DNA of 51,357 nucleotides from CAYTEH01 sp964436765 (GTDB lineage: Bacteria; Patescibacteriota; Gracilibacteria; Peribacterales; Peribacteraceae). The position numbers and the translations under genes were made by a program. How positions within the stretch are numbered: the first letter of the stretch is position 1; every line of letters begins with the position of its first letter. Below, in pieces: positions 23,434-30,679 of the stretch. The stretch is from positions 1 through 51,357 of the forward strand of contig CAYTEH010000007.1 in the NCBI GenBank assembly GCA_964436765.1, in the 5' to 3' direction. The notes below the pieces were generated by a model that saw nothing but the letters and a program-made list of their open reading frames with translations, searched no databases and was not told the origin of the DNA.

Positions 23434-23774
23434 AGGAGGTATGGAATCTGCGCGTACGTCACCCACGGAGCGTACGGATAGATACTGCGCATGGCCCAGA
23501 GCAGTGTTGCAAGGACGAGCAGTATATCGATCGCCGCCAGCACGTTACTCCTGAGGCCAAACTGCAGCGGCGTGAATGCGACATTGAAGAGAAGATTGAG
23601 CGCGAATGGCGCCGCAATGATCCACGCGATCTTCTTCTGGCCTGCCATCACGAAAACAGTGCCAAATGAGATGAAGATGCCGATATACAGTACAGTCCAC
23701 ACCGGCCCGAAGACGGATGCCGGAGGCGCCCACGACGGCTTGATGAGTTGCTGGTACCACGCGTACGTCTCCAT
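23376..23774 (-). CDS. tspO: TspO/MBR family protein
   Basis: A 132-residue, five-helix tryptophan-rich sensory protein. YAWYQQLIKPSWAPPASVFGPVWTVLYIGIFISFG is the family's first-loop and helix signature (P-x-W-x-P-P...F...W), and later LNLLFNVAFTPLQFGLRS and WVTYAQIPYLLWVAFATCLQLTVTYLN are typical. TspO binds or degrades porphyrins and takes part in photo-oxidative stress responses in several bacteria. METYAW at 23774 is preferred over the ATG at 23783 because TATCAT ends 7 nt before it and overlaps the earlier ATG. First gene of the TspO-DUF2177-LOV operon. Confidence 0.92.
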   Translation of the reverse strand: METYAWYQQLIKPSWAPPASVFGPVWTVLYIGIFISFGTVFVMAGQKKIAWIIAAPFALNLLFNVAFTPLQFGLRSNVLAAIDILLVLATLLWAMRSIYPYAPWVTYAQIPYLLWVAFATCLQLTVTYLNFR

Positions 23775-23839
23775 GGCATGCATGATAGCACAACGGTCAC
23801 TGTCGAATGGTTACCTCTTGTTCGCACTCTCCACCACCA

Positions 23840-24364
23840 TCACATCCTCCTCGCATCATACCCCCAATGCAGCACGGCTTGCCGCTGTTTCCGCCTGCAA
23901 CTCAGGTCCCCCGGCGCACAATTCTTTTTGATCTGCGCGATGTGGCGACTGATGGCGTTCCAGCGCCGGATTTGGCGGTCGTCTTCGCCGGGCACGCGGC
24001 GCCCCATGTAGTAGCGGCAGTACCACTGGAACCAGCCGCGCGGGTCCATGGGGTGGATCCATCCTTTCTTCCTCCAGACGCTGAGGGGCTGGCTCGCGTT
24101 GATGCCGAAGTAATTGAGTTCTGGGTCGTGCCGCTCGGGGCAGAGCTTCGCATGCGTGAACCAGTCCGCGGGGAACTCGGCGCGGCAATCCGTCATGTAC
24201 TTGCCGCCGAAGATGCCGAGCCGCAGCATCTCTTTGGGCGTGAGATCGGGAGTGAAGCGCGGGTCGAAATTTTTTCCTTCAGGTTCGGTGAGCACGTAGG
24301 TCGCGGTTTGCATTTTGTCCTTCACGTGGATGACGAGCGGCCGCTTGGCTTTCTGCGTAGGCAT
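23840..24364 (-). CDS. Conserved hypothetical protein
   Basis: A 174-residue soluble basic protein without a named domain. It is strikingly rich in conserved-looking aromatic motifs (ELNYFGINASQPLSVWRKKGWIHPMDPRGWFQWYCRYYMGRR, then DDRQIRRWNAISRHIAQI, then CRRKQRQAVLHWGYD). I recall near-identical motif strings in unnamed proteins from bacteria and some eukaryotes, so the family looks old, but I know no function. The Cys pair (NCAPGDLSC) is too small for a zinc site. TAGACT lies 7 nt before the ATG. Divergent from the DUF4287 gene with only 37 bp between. Confidence 0.75.
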   Translation of the reverse strand: MPTQKAKRPLVIHVKDKMQTATYVLTEPEGKNFDPRFTPDLTPKEMLRLGIFGGKYMTDCRAEFPADWFTHAKLCPERHDPELNYFGINASQPLSVWRKKGWIHPMDPRGWFQWYCRYYMGRRVPGEDDRQIRRWNAISRHIAQIKKNCAPGDLSCRRKQRQAVLHWGYDARRM

Positions 24365-24371
24365 TTGGCTC

Positions 24372-24395
24372 AGTCTACCGCTCCCCTGCTATTCT
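24372..24395. promoter_or_regulatory. Divergent -10 elements for two leaderless genes
   Basis: TAGACT on the minus strand (24372-24377; 7 nt to ATG 24364) and TATTCT on the plus strand (24390-24395; 6 nt to ATG 24402). No Shine-Dalgarno is seen for either gene. Confidence 0.55.
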
Positions 24396-24401
24396 AGCTG
24401 C

Positions 24402-24860
24402 ATGAAAATCAGCGACGACGCCGTGAAGAGAGCCACCGGCAAAAACTGGGAACAGTGGTTCACGCTCCTCGACAAAGCCGGGGCGAAAAAGATGAAGCAC
24501 ATCGATATCGCGCGGATGGTGCAGACGAAATACCTGGGTAATAAAAACAAGAGTATCGATGTTGCAAAAAGTGAGGGTTGGTGGAGTCAAATGATTACAG
24601 TTCAATATGAATACTCACGGAAGCTCCGTCCCCTTCCCGGCAAACGGAAGAAGCAGGAGATGCCCGAGTTTGTCCTCAATGCATTGGAAAGCGAGAACCT
24701 GATGGAGGCGTACCACGAACGTCCTCCGTACCAGCGGAACGATTACCTCGCCTGGATCAACCACGCGAAGCAGGACGAGACGAAGCAGAAGCGCCTCAAC
24801 CAGATGCTCGAGGAGCTCAGAGGCGGCACCATCTATATGAAGATGCAGTGGAGGAGGTGA
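24402..24860 (+). CDS. DUF4287 - YdeI/OmdA fusion protein
   Basis: A 152-residue protein of two small domains. The N-terminal DUF4287 (residues 1-75) has ATGKNWEQWFTLLDKAGAKKMKHIDIARMVQ and EGWWSQMITVQYEYSRKLR. The C-terminal OmdA-like domain has MPEFVLNALESE...YQRNDYLAWINHAKQDETKQKRLNQMLEELRGG. The second half is related to the stand-alone protein at 10815-11126. The molecular role is not established. Start chosen at ATG 24402 by homology and by the TATTCT -10 six nt before it. Confidence 0.85.
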   Translation: MKISDDAVKRATGKNWEQWFTLLDKAGAKKMKHIDIARMVQTKYLGNKNKSIDVAKSEGWWSQMITVQYEYSRKLRPLPGKRKKQEMPEFVLNALESENLMEAYHERPPYQRNDYLAWINHAKQDETKQKRLNQMLEELRGGTIYMKMQWRR

Positions 24861-24871
24861 CCCTTCGATAC

Positions 24872-24892
24872 GGCCTTCGCAGAGCGAAGGCC
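24872..24892. repeat. Palindromic hairpin after the DUF4287 gene
   Basis: Perfect GGCCTTCGC-AGA-GCGAAGGCC, close in sequence to the hairpin at 19725-19741, and followed by AGGGTGACAC as in the dispersed repeat at 11251. No T-run follows, so it is a repeat rather than a standard terminator. Confidence 0.55.
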
Positions 24893-24921
24893 TACTTAGG
24901 GTGACACAGTCGCAGCACTAC

Positions 24922-25077
24922 TCACCACGGCACCTTGTACTTCTTCCGGTTTTCCCGGAGGAAGAAGGCGTTGCAGAGGAAGAGCAGGATGCCGAGTATG
25001 GCGGACGGGGAGAGCAGGCCCGTATCGACGAACGTGTGGAAGCAGATGACGTTGAGCGAGAACGGCGCGCGGATCAC
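24922..25077 (-). CDS. Small membrane protein or truncated gene end
   Basis: A 51-codon frame from GTG 25077 to TGA 24922-24924: SLNVICFHTFVDTGLLSPSA, then ILGILLFLCNAFFLRENRKK and a short polar end. It has two hydrophobic stretches and a basic tail, with normal codon use for this genome. An in-frame stop lies 12 codons upstream of the GTG. It may be an intact mini-protein or the remnant of a larger membrane protein. Confidence 0.35.
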   Translation of the reverse strand: MIRAPFSLNVICFHTFVDTGLLSPSAILGILLFLCNAFFLRENRKKYKVPW

Positions 25078-25133
25078 CGCGGCGAGCGCATACGTGTCAT
25101 GGTTCGTCTCCGCTCACCATGACACTGTATCGC

Positions 25134-25139
25134 TATACT
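25134..25139 (+). promoter_or_regulatory. -10 element for a leaderless gene
   Basis: TATACT followed by six nt and then ATG 25146. It favours 25146 over the upstream ATG at 25119. Confidence 0.55.
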
Positions 25140-25145
25140 CCCCGC

Positions 25146-25754
25146 ATGCCCTCCGGTTTCACCCCTGCAGAACTGAGGATCATCCGCCGCCTGCATACGC
25201 CGGCGACCATCCAGGATTTTCTGAACACGATCCCGATGAACTTTCAGCGCGGAAAACCCACCTGCTATTCGCCGCGCACGGTCCTAAAAAAACGGAAAGC
25301 GCAGTGCGTGGAAGGGGCGCTCCTCGCCGCGGCGATACTCCGATTTCACGGACACAAGCCGCTCATGATGGAGCTCAAGTCGACGGCGTACGACTACGAT
25401 CACCTGGTCGCGGTATTTGTGATCGATGGCTCCTATGGCGCCATCAGCAAGACGAACCACGGCGTGCTACGCTACCGCGAACCGATCTACAGGACGCCGC
25501 GAGAACTCGCGATGAGCTACTTCCACGAGTACTTCATGCACGACGGCGAAAAGACGATGCGGTCGTATACGAAGCCGATCGATCTGAGCCGGTTCGACTC
25601 ACGGAATTGGATGACGGCGGAGGATGACCTGTGGGACATCTACAACTACATAGAGAAGGTACGGCACTACCCGGTGCTGACGCGCTCGCAGATCAAACGC
25701 CTCCGGAAAGCGGAGAAAATCGAACGGGACATGGGAAAGCTGACGGAGTGGTGA
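25146..25754 (+). CDS. Transglutaminase-like cysteine protease superfamily protein (probable)
   Basis: A 202-residue protein. The central part CVEGALLAAAILRFHG (Cys at the start of a helix), DYDHLVAVFVIDGSYGAISKTNH (His, then Asp) follows the Cys-His-Asp order of transglutaminase-like enzymes. The N-terminal TPATIQDFLNTIPMNFQ fits the leading helix of that fold. The C-terminal region is basic and helical (SQIKRLRKAEKIERDMGKL). Substrate unknown, and catalysis is not proven. The start was chosen from its -10 element. Confidence 0.65.
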   Translation: MPSGFTPAELRIIRRLHTPATIQDFLNTIPMNFQRGKPTCYSPRTVLKKRKAQCVEGALLAAAILRFHGHKPLMMELKSTAYDYDHLVAVFVIDGSYGAISKTNHGVLRYREPIYRTPRELAMSYFHEYFMHDGEKTMRSYTKPIDLSRFDSRNWMTAEDDLWDIYNYIEKVRHYPVLTRSQIKRLRKAEKIERDMGKLTEW

Positions 25755-25857
25755 TGCGTCGGTACGCTCCGCTGTGTCACTCTGAGTCGCACGGACCGCA
25801 GCCCGGGCATATCGAAAAACGGCCAACGTAGCTACCAGGATACTATTGGATCCATGA

Positions 25858-27294
25858 TCACATCGGCAGCGTGAAGCTGACGGTGGTCCCCTTCCCCTCC
25901 TCGCTCTGCACCCAGATCTTGCCGCCCGCTTTGCCGATGACCCGCTTCGCGATGAAGAGCCCCATGCCGTTGCCGTCGGGGCGCGAGAGGTGCGCGTTGT
26001 CGCCGCGCATGAACTTCTGGAACAGCCTGGATTGATCCTTCCTGGGAATACCGATGCCGCGGTCGCTCACTTGCACGCGCGCCATGCCGCGCACCGGCTT
26101 TGCCGTGACGGTGATGACGGAACCGTCGGGGGAGAAGGTGCTGGCATTGAGGATGAGCTCGCGGACGATGTCGCCGATCAGCTGCTTGTCGAAGTTGAGG
26201 GCAAGGTTGCCGTCCAGGTCCATGTCCACTTTCTGGTTCTTGTGCCGGAGCTGCGCGCCGAGCTCGTGCACCACCCCCACGATCAGGCTCCGCAGGTACC
26301 CGTGCTCGGGCTTGTAGGGGAAGTTTCCGCTCTCGGCCTGCGAGGCCGTGCGGAGGTTGCCGAGGATGTCTTTCAGCTTCCGGCAGCCCGTCTCCATGCT
26401 GGCGATGTCTTTTTCCAGTTCGCCCCGGTCGCAGCCTTTCTCCATCGCGTCGCGGATGGATTCAAGCGACCACTGGAAGATGGTCAGCGGGGTCCCAAGC
26501 TGGTGCGAGGTGAGCAGCAGCAGGCCGGCGCGCTCGCGATCGACTTTCTCGAGCGCTTCGAGCCTGCGGTTGCGCATGAAGACGAGCACGTAGCCGCCGA
26601 AGAGCATGGACATGACGCAGAGGAGCAGGAACGCGACAGGCGAGAAAATGCTGCCGCTCAGGCGCAGGTATTCGTCCGCGTCCATATCGATGCCGAGCAC
26701 CGCGACCGCCGTGCCGTTGCGGTCCCTCACCGGTGCGTAGCCGGAAATGAGATACCCCCACTGGTCCACCGTGATGTCTTCATCGACGGACGGACGCAGG
26801 AACGCATCATTCTGGAGCGCGGGAATGTCGGTAATATCGTAGGCGTCACCGGGGTACGAGGCTTCCTCATGCTCCTCCACCGTTCCGTTCCCATTGGCAT
26901 CCAGCTCCTTTTCGGGCGTGAGGGAATCGGCATCGGCGACGAACTCCAGCATGTTCGGTTCCTGCGTGCGGCGCATGAGGTAGGCATAGCGGATGCCGGG
27001 CACCGACGCGCGCACGTCGCGCAGGCTATCGACGATGCTGCGGAGCGCAGGCGACTGCATGGACTCCTCCCCGCGGATGGAATCGACCTCGGTGGCGCTG
27101 AACTGCTGCACCGCAACCGCCGCGGTGTCGCGCAGGCGCTGGCGCAGGAGCTCTTCCATGAGGGTGCGCCCGCGCATGTAGAACCCCATGCCCAGCAGCA
27201 GCGCGAACGCAATGACGCAGGCCATGAAGACCGTGCCCGCGATGTACGCGCGCACGAACCGGACCGCTCCCGACGCAAATGAAGGGATATGCAT
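25858..27294 (-). CDS. Membrane sensor histidine kinase with EF-hand-like loop in its sensor
   Basis: A 478-residue kinase. Transmembrane helix 1 is about residues 17-39. The external PDC/Cache-like sensor (about 45-213) contains SLTPEKELDANGNGTVEEHEE: residues 132-144 match a calcium-binding EF-hand loop (D-x-N-x-N-G-x-V-x-x-x-E-E). Transmembrane helix 2 is about 217-240. The dimerisation box LLTSHQLGTPLT has phospho-acceptor His264; the HATPase domain has RELILNAS (N-box), DRGIGIP (G1), LFQKFMRGD and GNGMGLFIAKRV (G2). No response regulator gene is adjacent. TATAAT (27309-27314) and an AGAGGA Shine-Dalgarno precede the ATG, so this gene has a leader, unlike many neighbours. Confidence 0.92.
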   Translation of the reverse strand: MHIPSFASGAVRFVRAYIAGTVFMACVIAFALLLGMGFYMRGRTLMEELLRQRLRDTAAVAVQQFSATEVDSIRGEESMQSPALRSIVDSLRDVRASVPGIRYAYLMRRTQEPNMLEFVADADSLTPEKELDANGNGTVEEHEEASYPGDAYDITDIPALQNDAFLRPSVDEDITVDQWGYLISGYAPVRDRNGTAVAVLGIDMDADEYLRLSGSIFSPVAFLLLCVMSMLFGGYVLVFMRNRRLEALEKVDRERAGLLLLTSHQLGTPLTIFQWSLESIRDAMEKGCDRGELEKDIASMETGCRKLKDILGNLRTASQAESGNFPYKPEHGYLRSLIVGVVHELGAQLRHKNQKVDMDLDGNLALNFDKQLIGDIVRELILNASTFSPDGSVITVTAKPVRGMARVQVSDRGIGIPRKDQSRLFQKFMRGDNAHLSRPDGNGMGLFIAKRVIGKAGGKIWVQSEEGKGTTVSFTLPM

Positions 27295-27334
27295 GTTGGT
27301 TTCCTCTGATTATAGCAGAAAACCTGCAGTATTG

Positions 27335-27817
27335 CTATACGTGACCAGCACCTGTTCCCCGCCCCTTTTGGGCATCGATGGTACTCCGGTCTTTGATCAT
27401 GACGACACTGTTCCCCTTCTCGTTGTAGGTCACTTCCGTCATGTAATTATGGATGAGAAAGACACCCCGGCCGCAGGGACGGTCCAGGTTCTCATCCGCC
27501 AGGGGATCGGGCACGGCGCTCGGGTCAAAACCCGGTCCCTGGTCCGTGATTTCCGCATGAAAACGGGAATCCTGTACGGAATAAGCAATATGTACTTCTT
27601 TGTGCACATCATACTGATGACCATGCTTGATGCTGTTGACGATCGCCTCCTCCAGAGCAAGACGTATGCCCATGATCTCCTTCGATACGAACTGTGTTGA
27701 ACGCAGTTCTGCACACATCGTCTCTATCGCCCGTGCCATATCGTCGGGCGTCCGCACAAGCAGCTGTGTTTCGAGCGCGGCAGGAACATCGTCCTGCACG
27801 CTGGATTCTTGGGGCAT
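27335..27817 (-). CDS. RsbW-type anti-sigma/serine kinase ATPase
   Basis: A 160-residue HATPase_c_2 protein of the RsbW/SpoIIAB kind: N-box RLALEEAIVNSIKHGH, G1 EITDQGPGFDPS and a GRGVFLIHNYMTEV lid/G2 segment. Such ATPases hold a sigma factor or phosphorylate an anti-sigma antagonist. No STAS partner is beside it, but two sigma-factor genes and a DUF4325 ATPase occur elsewhere in the window. MPQESS (27817) is preferred because TAGAAT ends 7 nt before it and overlaps the ATG nine bases upstream. It lies 41 bp upstream of the histidine kinase in the same direction, so the two may be functionally linked. Confidence 0.85.
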   Translation of the reverse strand: MPQESSVQDDVPAALETQLLVRTPDDMARAIETMCAELRSTQFVSKEIMGIRLALEEAIVNSIKHGHQYDVHKEVHIAYSVQDSRFHAEITDQGPGFDPSAVPDPLADENLDRPCGRGVFLIHNYMTEVTYNEKGNSVVMIKDRSTIDAQKGRGTGAGHV

Positions 27818-27959
27818 AGGACCCATTCTATCGTCAGCGGGGCCCCGGAGGGAAATCGCAGCTCATGTAAAATTATGGCTTCAGTCTGCCAATTCCCGAG
27901 AAACACGAAGGAAATTGCCCTTTGAGGGGCTCCCCGGATTCTCTATGATCATCCGGCAC

Positions 27960-29780
27960 ATGGCTCCCCTGTCGACCGACCAACTCCGGCAAGCCTACCT
28001 CGACTTCTTCCGGTCGAAGGGGCACGCGGTGATTCCGGGCGCGCCGCTGGTGCCGGAGAATGATCCGACGGTACTGTTCACCACCGCAGGCATGCACCCG
28101 CTCGTCCCCTACCTGATGGGCGAGACGCACCCGGCGGGCAGGAGGCTCACGGACGTGCAACGCTGCGTGCGCACGGGCGATATCGACGAAGTGGGCGACG
28201 CGTCACACCTCACGATGTTCGAGATGCTCGGCAACTGGAGTTTGGGTGACTACTTTAAAGAAGGTGCGATCGAGATGAGTTTTGAATTTTTGACGAAGGT
28301 ACTCGGGATCCCCGTGCACATGCTCGCGGTCACCTGCTTCGAGGGCGACAAAGACGCGCCGCGCGACGACGAATCGGCCGCGATCTGGATGAAGCTCGGC
28401 ATCCCGAAGGAACGCATCGGGTTCCTGCCCAAAGCCAAAAACTGGTGGGGTCCCGCGGGCCAGACCGGCCCCTGCGGCCCCGATACCGAAATGTTCTACT
28501 GGGTGGGCGACGGCGAACCCACTGGCAACCCCGCGACGCACGACGCCGAGTGGCTGGAGATCTGGAACGACGTCTTCATGCAGTACAACAAGAACGCCGA
28601 CGGGACGTTCACGCCCCTGAAGCAGCAAAACGTGGACACCGGCATGGGCCTCGAGCGCGTGGCGAAAGTGCTGCAGGGCGTCGCGAGCGTGTACGACACG
28701 GACAGGATGGGACCGATCGTCGGAGTGATAAGAGAAAAGAGAAAAGAGAAAAGTGACTCGCCGGAAGAGGTTCGTCATGTGAGGATCATTGCCGACCACC
28801 TGAAGGCCGCGACGTTCATGGTGATGGACGGCGTGAAGCCCTCGAACGTCGACCAGGGCTACGTGCTGCGCCGCATCATCCGCCGCGCGATCCGCTCGGC
28901 GCTGCGCCTCGGCATCGAGGCAGACGGCGTGTTCAGCGCGGGCATCGCGCTGGAGGTGATCAACCAATACGCGGGTGCTTATCCGATGTTGCGATCGAAA
29001 GAGGAGGAGATCGCGGACACGCTCCGGAAGGAGGAACTCCAGTTCGGGCGGACGCTCAAGGAAGGCATGAAGCACTTCGAGAGGACCGCCGAGAAAGCCT
29101 CGGGACGCATCGACGGCCAGAGCGCGTTCCATTTGTACGATACCTACGGCTTCCCCATCGAGCTGACCCGGGAGATGGCGCAGGAGCGCGGAATGAGCAT
29201 CGACGAGGACGGTTTCAAAAAAGCGTTCGAGGAGCACCAGAACAAATCACGCGCGGGCGCGGAACAGAAATTCAAAGGCGGCCTCGCCGACCACAGTGCC
29301 GAGACCACGAAGCTCCATACGGCGACGCACTTACTCAACGCCGCGCTCAAGCAGGTGCTGGGACCCGACGTGCAGCAGAAAGGGAGCAACATCACGGCCG
29401 AGCGCCTGCGGTTCGATTTCAATTACGCGGAGAAGATGACGCCGGAGCAGATCAAGAAGGTGGAAGACCTGGTGAACGAGGCGATCAAAGCCGATGCGCC
29501 CATCAGCTATCACCTGACGACTGTCGAGGGCGCCAAAGAGGAGGGCGCGATCGGCGTGTTCGACTCGCGGTACGGATCGGAGGTCAAAGTCTACGTGATG
29601 GGCCGGTTCAGCAAAGAAATCTGCGGCGGCCCGCACGTGGCCCGCACGGGGATGCTGGGGAGCTTCAAGATCCAGAAAGAGGAGAGCTCGTCGGCGGGGG
29701 TGAGGCGCATCAAGGCGGTCGTCAGCGGGGGGCCGAAGGAGATAGAAACGGCGAAAAACGAAGGAAAGACAAATGAATAA
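27960..29780 (+). CDS. alaS: Alanyl-tRNA synthetase, short form
   Basis: A 606-residue AlaRS, which charges tRNA-Ala in the cytoplasm. The class II catalytic core is complete (LRQAYLDFFRSKGHAVIPGAPLVP, TAGMHPLVPYL, FEMLGNWSLGDYFK, WWGPAGQTGPCGPDTEMFY, MGLERVAKVLQG), followed by the tRNA-binding DQGYVLRRIIRRAIR. The editing domain keeps its zinc ligands HTATHLLNAAL and ICGGPH. The usual C-terminal DHHA1/C-Ala domain (about 250 residues in E. coli, total near 875) is absent; the protein ends shortly after VRRIKAVVSGG. MAPLSTDQ at 27960 is chosen; ATG 27945 overlaps a TATGAT -10 candidate. Confidence 0.95.
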   Translation: MAPLSTDQLRQAYLDFFRSKGHAVIPGAPLVPENDPTVLFTTAGMHPLVPYLMGETHPAGRRLTDVQRCVRTGDIDEVGDASHLTMFEMLGNWSLGDYFKEGAIEMSFEFLTKVLGIPVHMLAVTCFEGDKDAPRDDESAAIWMKLGIPKERIGFLPKAKNWWGPAGQTGPCGPDTEMFYWVGDGEPTGNPATHDAEWLEIWNDVFMQYNKNADGTFTPLKQQNVDTGMGLERVAKVLQGVASVYDTDRMGPIVGVIREKRKEKSDSPEEVRHVRIIADHLKAATFMVMDGVKPSNVDQGYVLRRIIRRAIRSALRLGIEADGVFSAGIALEVINQYAGAYPMLRSKEEEIADTLRKEELQFGRTLKEGMKHFERTAEKASGRIDGQSAFHLYDTYGFPIELTREMAQERGMSIDEDGFKKAFEEHQNKSRAGAEQKFKGGLADHSAETTKLHTATHLLNAALKQVLGPDVQQKGSNITAERLRFDFNYAEKMTPEQIKKVEDLVNEAIKADAPISYHLTTVEGAKEEGAIGVFDSRYGSEVKVYVMGRFSKEICGGPHVARTGMLGSFKIQKEESSSAGVRRIKAVVSGGPKEIETAKNEGKTNE

Positions 29781-29793
29781 AATATGATATAAT
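29766..29793 (+). promoter_or_regulatory. Promoter between alaS and the next gene
   Basis: AAGACA (29766-29771), a 16-nt spacer and TATAAT (29788-29793) with a TGA extended -10, eight nt before the GTG at 29802. It overlaps the end of alaS. Confidence 0.65.
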
Positions 29794-29801
29794 GTTTCTC
29801 T

Positions 29802-30623
29802 GTGGCTTCCGATGAACACTTCCAGCCATCTGAGAACCTGCGACCGCATGCACCGACGCGGGCGGACGATGACGAGGCCGGGAATCCCGACGTCACACGC
29901 ACGATCGAAGCGCCGCCCGAGCCGCTCTCGAGCCGCATCTATCTGCACGTACTCGACGCCTGGCGCCGGATCCGGAGCGCCTTCAACAGCCACGAGATCC
30001 GCCGCGCTGATGTCCCGGCGGTGGTGCAGGACCTGGTGGAACAACTGGAGGCGAGGTTCGATGATTTTGACGGCGTGGGGAAATACGTCCTGCGCAGCTG
30101 CCGAAAACAGGAGCAGATGTGGGAGCGGGACGCGGTGGAGCACTACATTCTGCATGGAGTGATCACAAAGCGGAGCAGTAAGGAAAGCTGGCACTGCCTG
30201 CTGGAAGCGGACGTCACGGGCGGTCAGCTCACCGCCATCGAACGCGCGCGGCAACCCTACCAGTGCGAGGAACTGCCGCTGGAAGACCTGAAAGCCAACG
30301 GCCGCATCGCCGGCAAGATCCGCGAATTGCTCGGCAACGAACATATCGTCGAGGGCAGGGACTGCGCGATCATCGTGGAGTCGGCGATCCGCTTGCGGAT
30401 GTCCCCCACCGACACGATCGTCCAGGGCAAAGCCACGCTCTCGCCGGGCATCATGATCCAGAACGGAACAACGCGGTTTTCGTCCGATACCCTCTACTTC
30501 GAGCTTCCCGAAAGCCATCGGCCGGACCCTCCGACGGCGCGCCTCTCGTTCCGGAAACAAGCGACATGGTACGTCCCGGAGCACCTGAGTACGAAGCCCG
30601 GTGCGAGAACTGACACCGAATAA
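29802..30623 (+). CDS. Hypothetical protein
   Basis: A 273-residue protein with no recognised domain. Residues 1-40 are Pro/Asp-rich and probably disordered. The middle (about 45-130) is helical and acidic (SRIYLHVLDAWRRIRSAF, VVQDLVEQLEARFDDFDGVGKY). The C-terminal half looks beta-rich (IVEGRDCAIIVESAIRLRM, GIMIQNGTTRFSSDTLYFEL). No membrane segment. The GTG start is supported by the promoter eight nt upstream. The following membrane-protein gene begins about 57 nt later and may be co-transcribed. Confidence 0.65.
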   Translation: MASDEHFQPSENLRPHAPTRADDDEAGNPDVTRTIEAPPEPLSSRIYLHVLDAWRRIRSAFNSHEIRRADVPAVVQDLVEQLEARFDDFDGVGKYVLRSCRKQEQMWERDAVEHYILHGVITKRSSKESWHCLLEADVTGGQLTAIERARQPYQCEELPLEDLKANGRIAGKIRELLGNEHIVEGRDCAIIVESAIRLRMSPTDTIVQGKATLSPGIMIQNGTTRFSSDTLYFELPESHRPDPPTARLSFRKQATWYVPEHLSTKPGARTDTE

Positions 30624-30679
30624 CAATCGGAAAATATAGCAATTCCCCTTTGGACTGCTCTTTGCAGTACCATCCGTCC

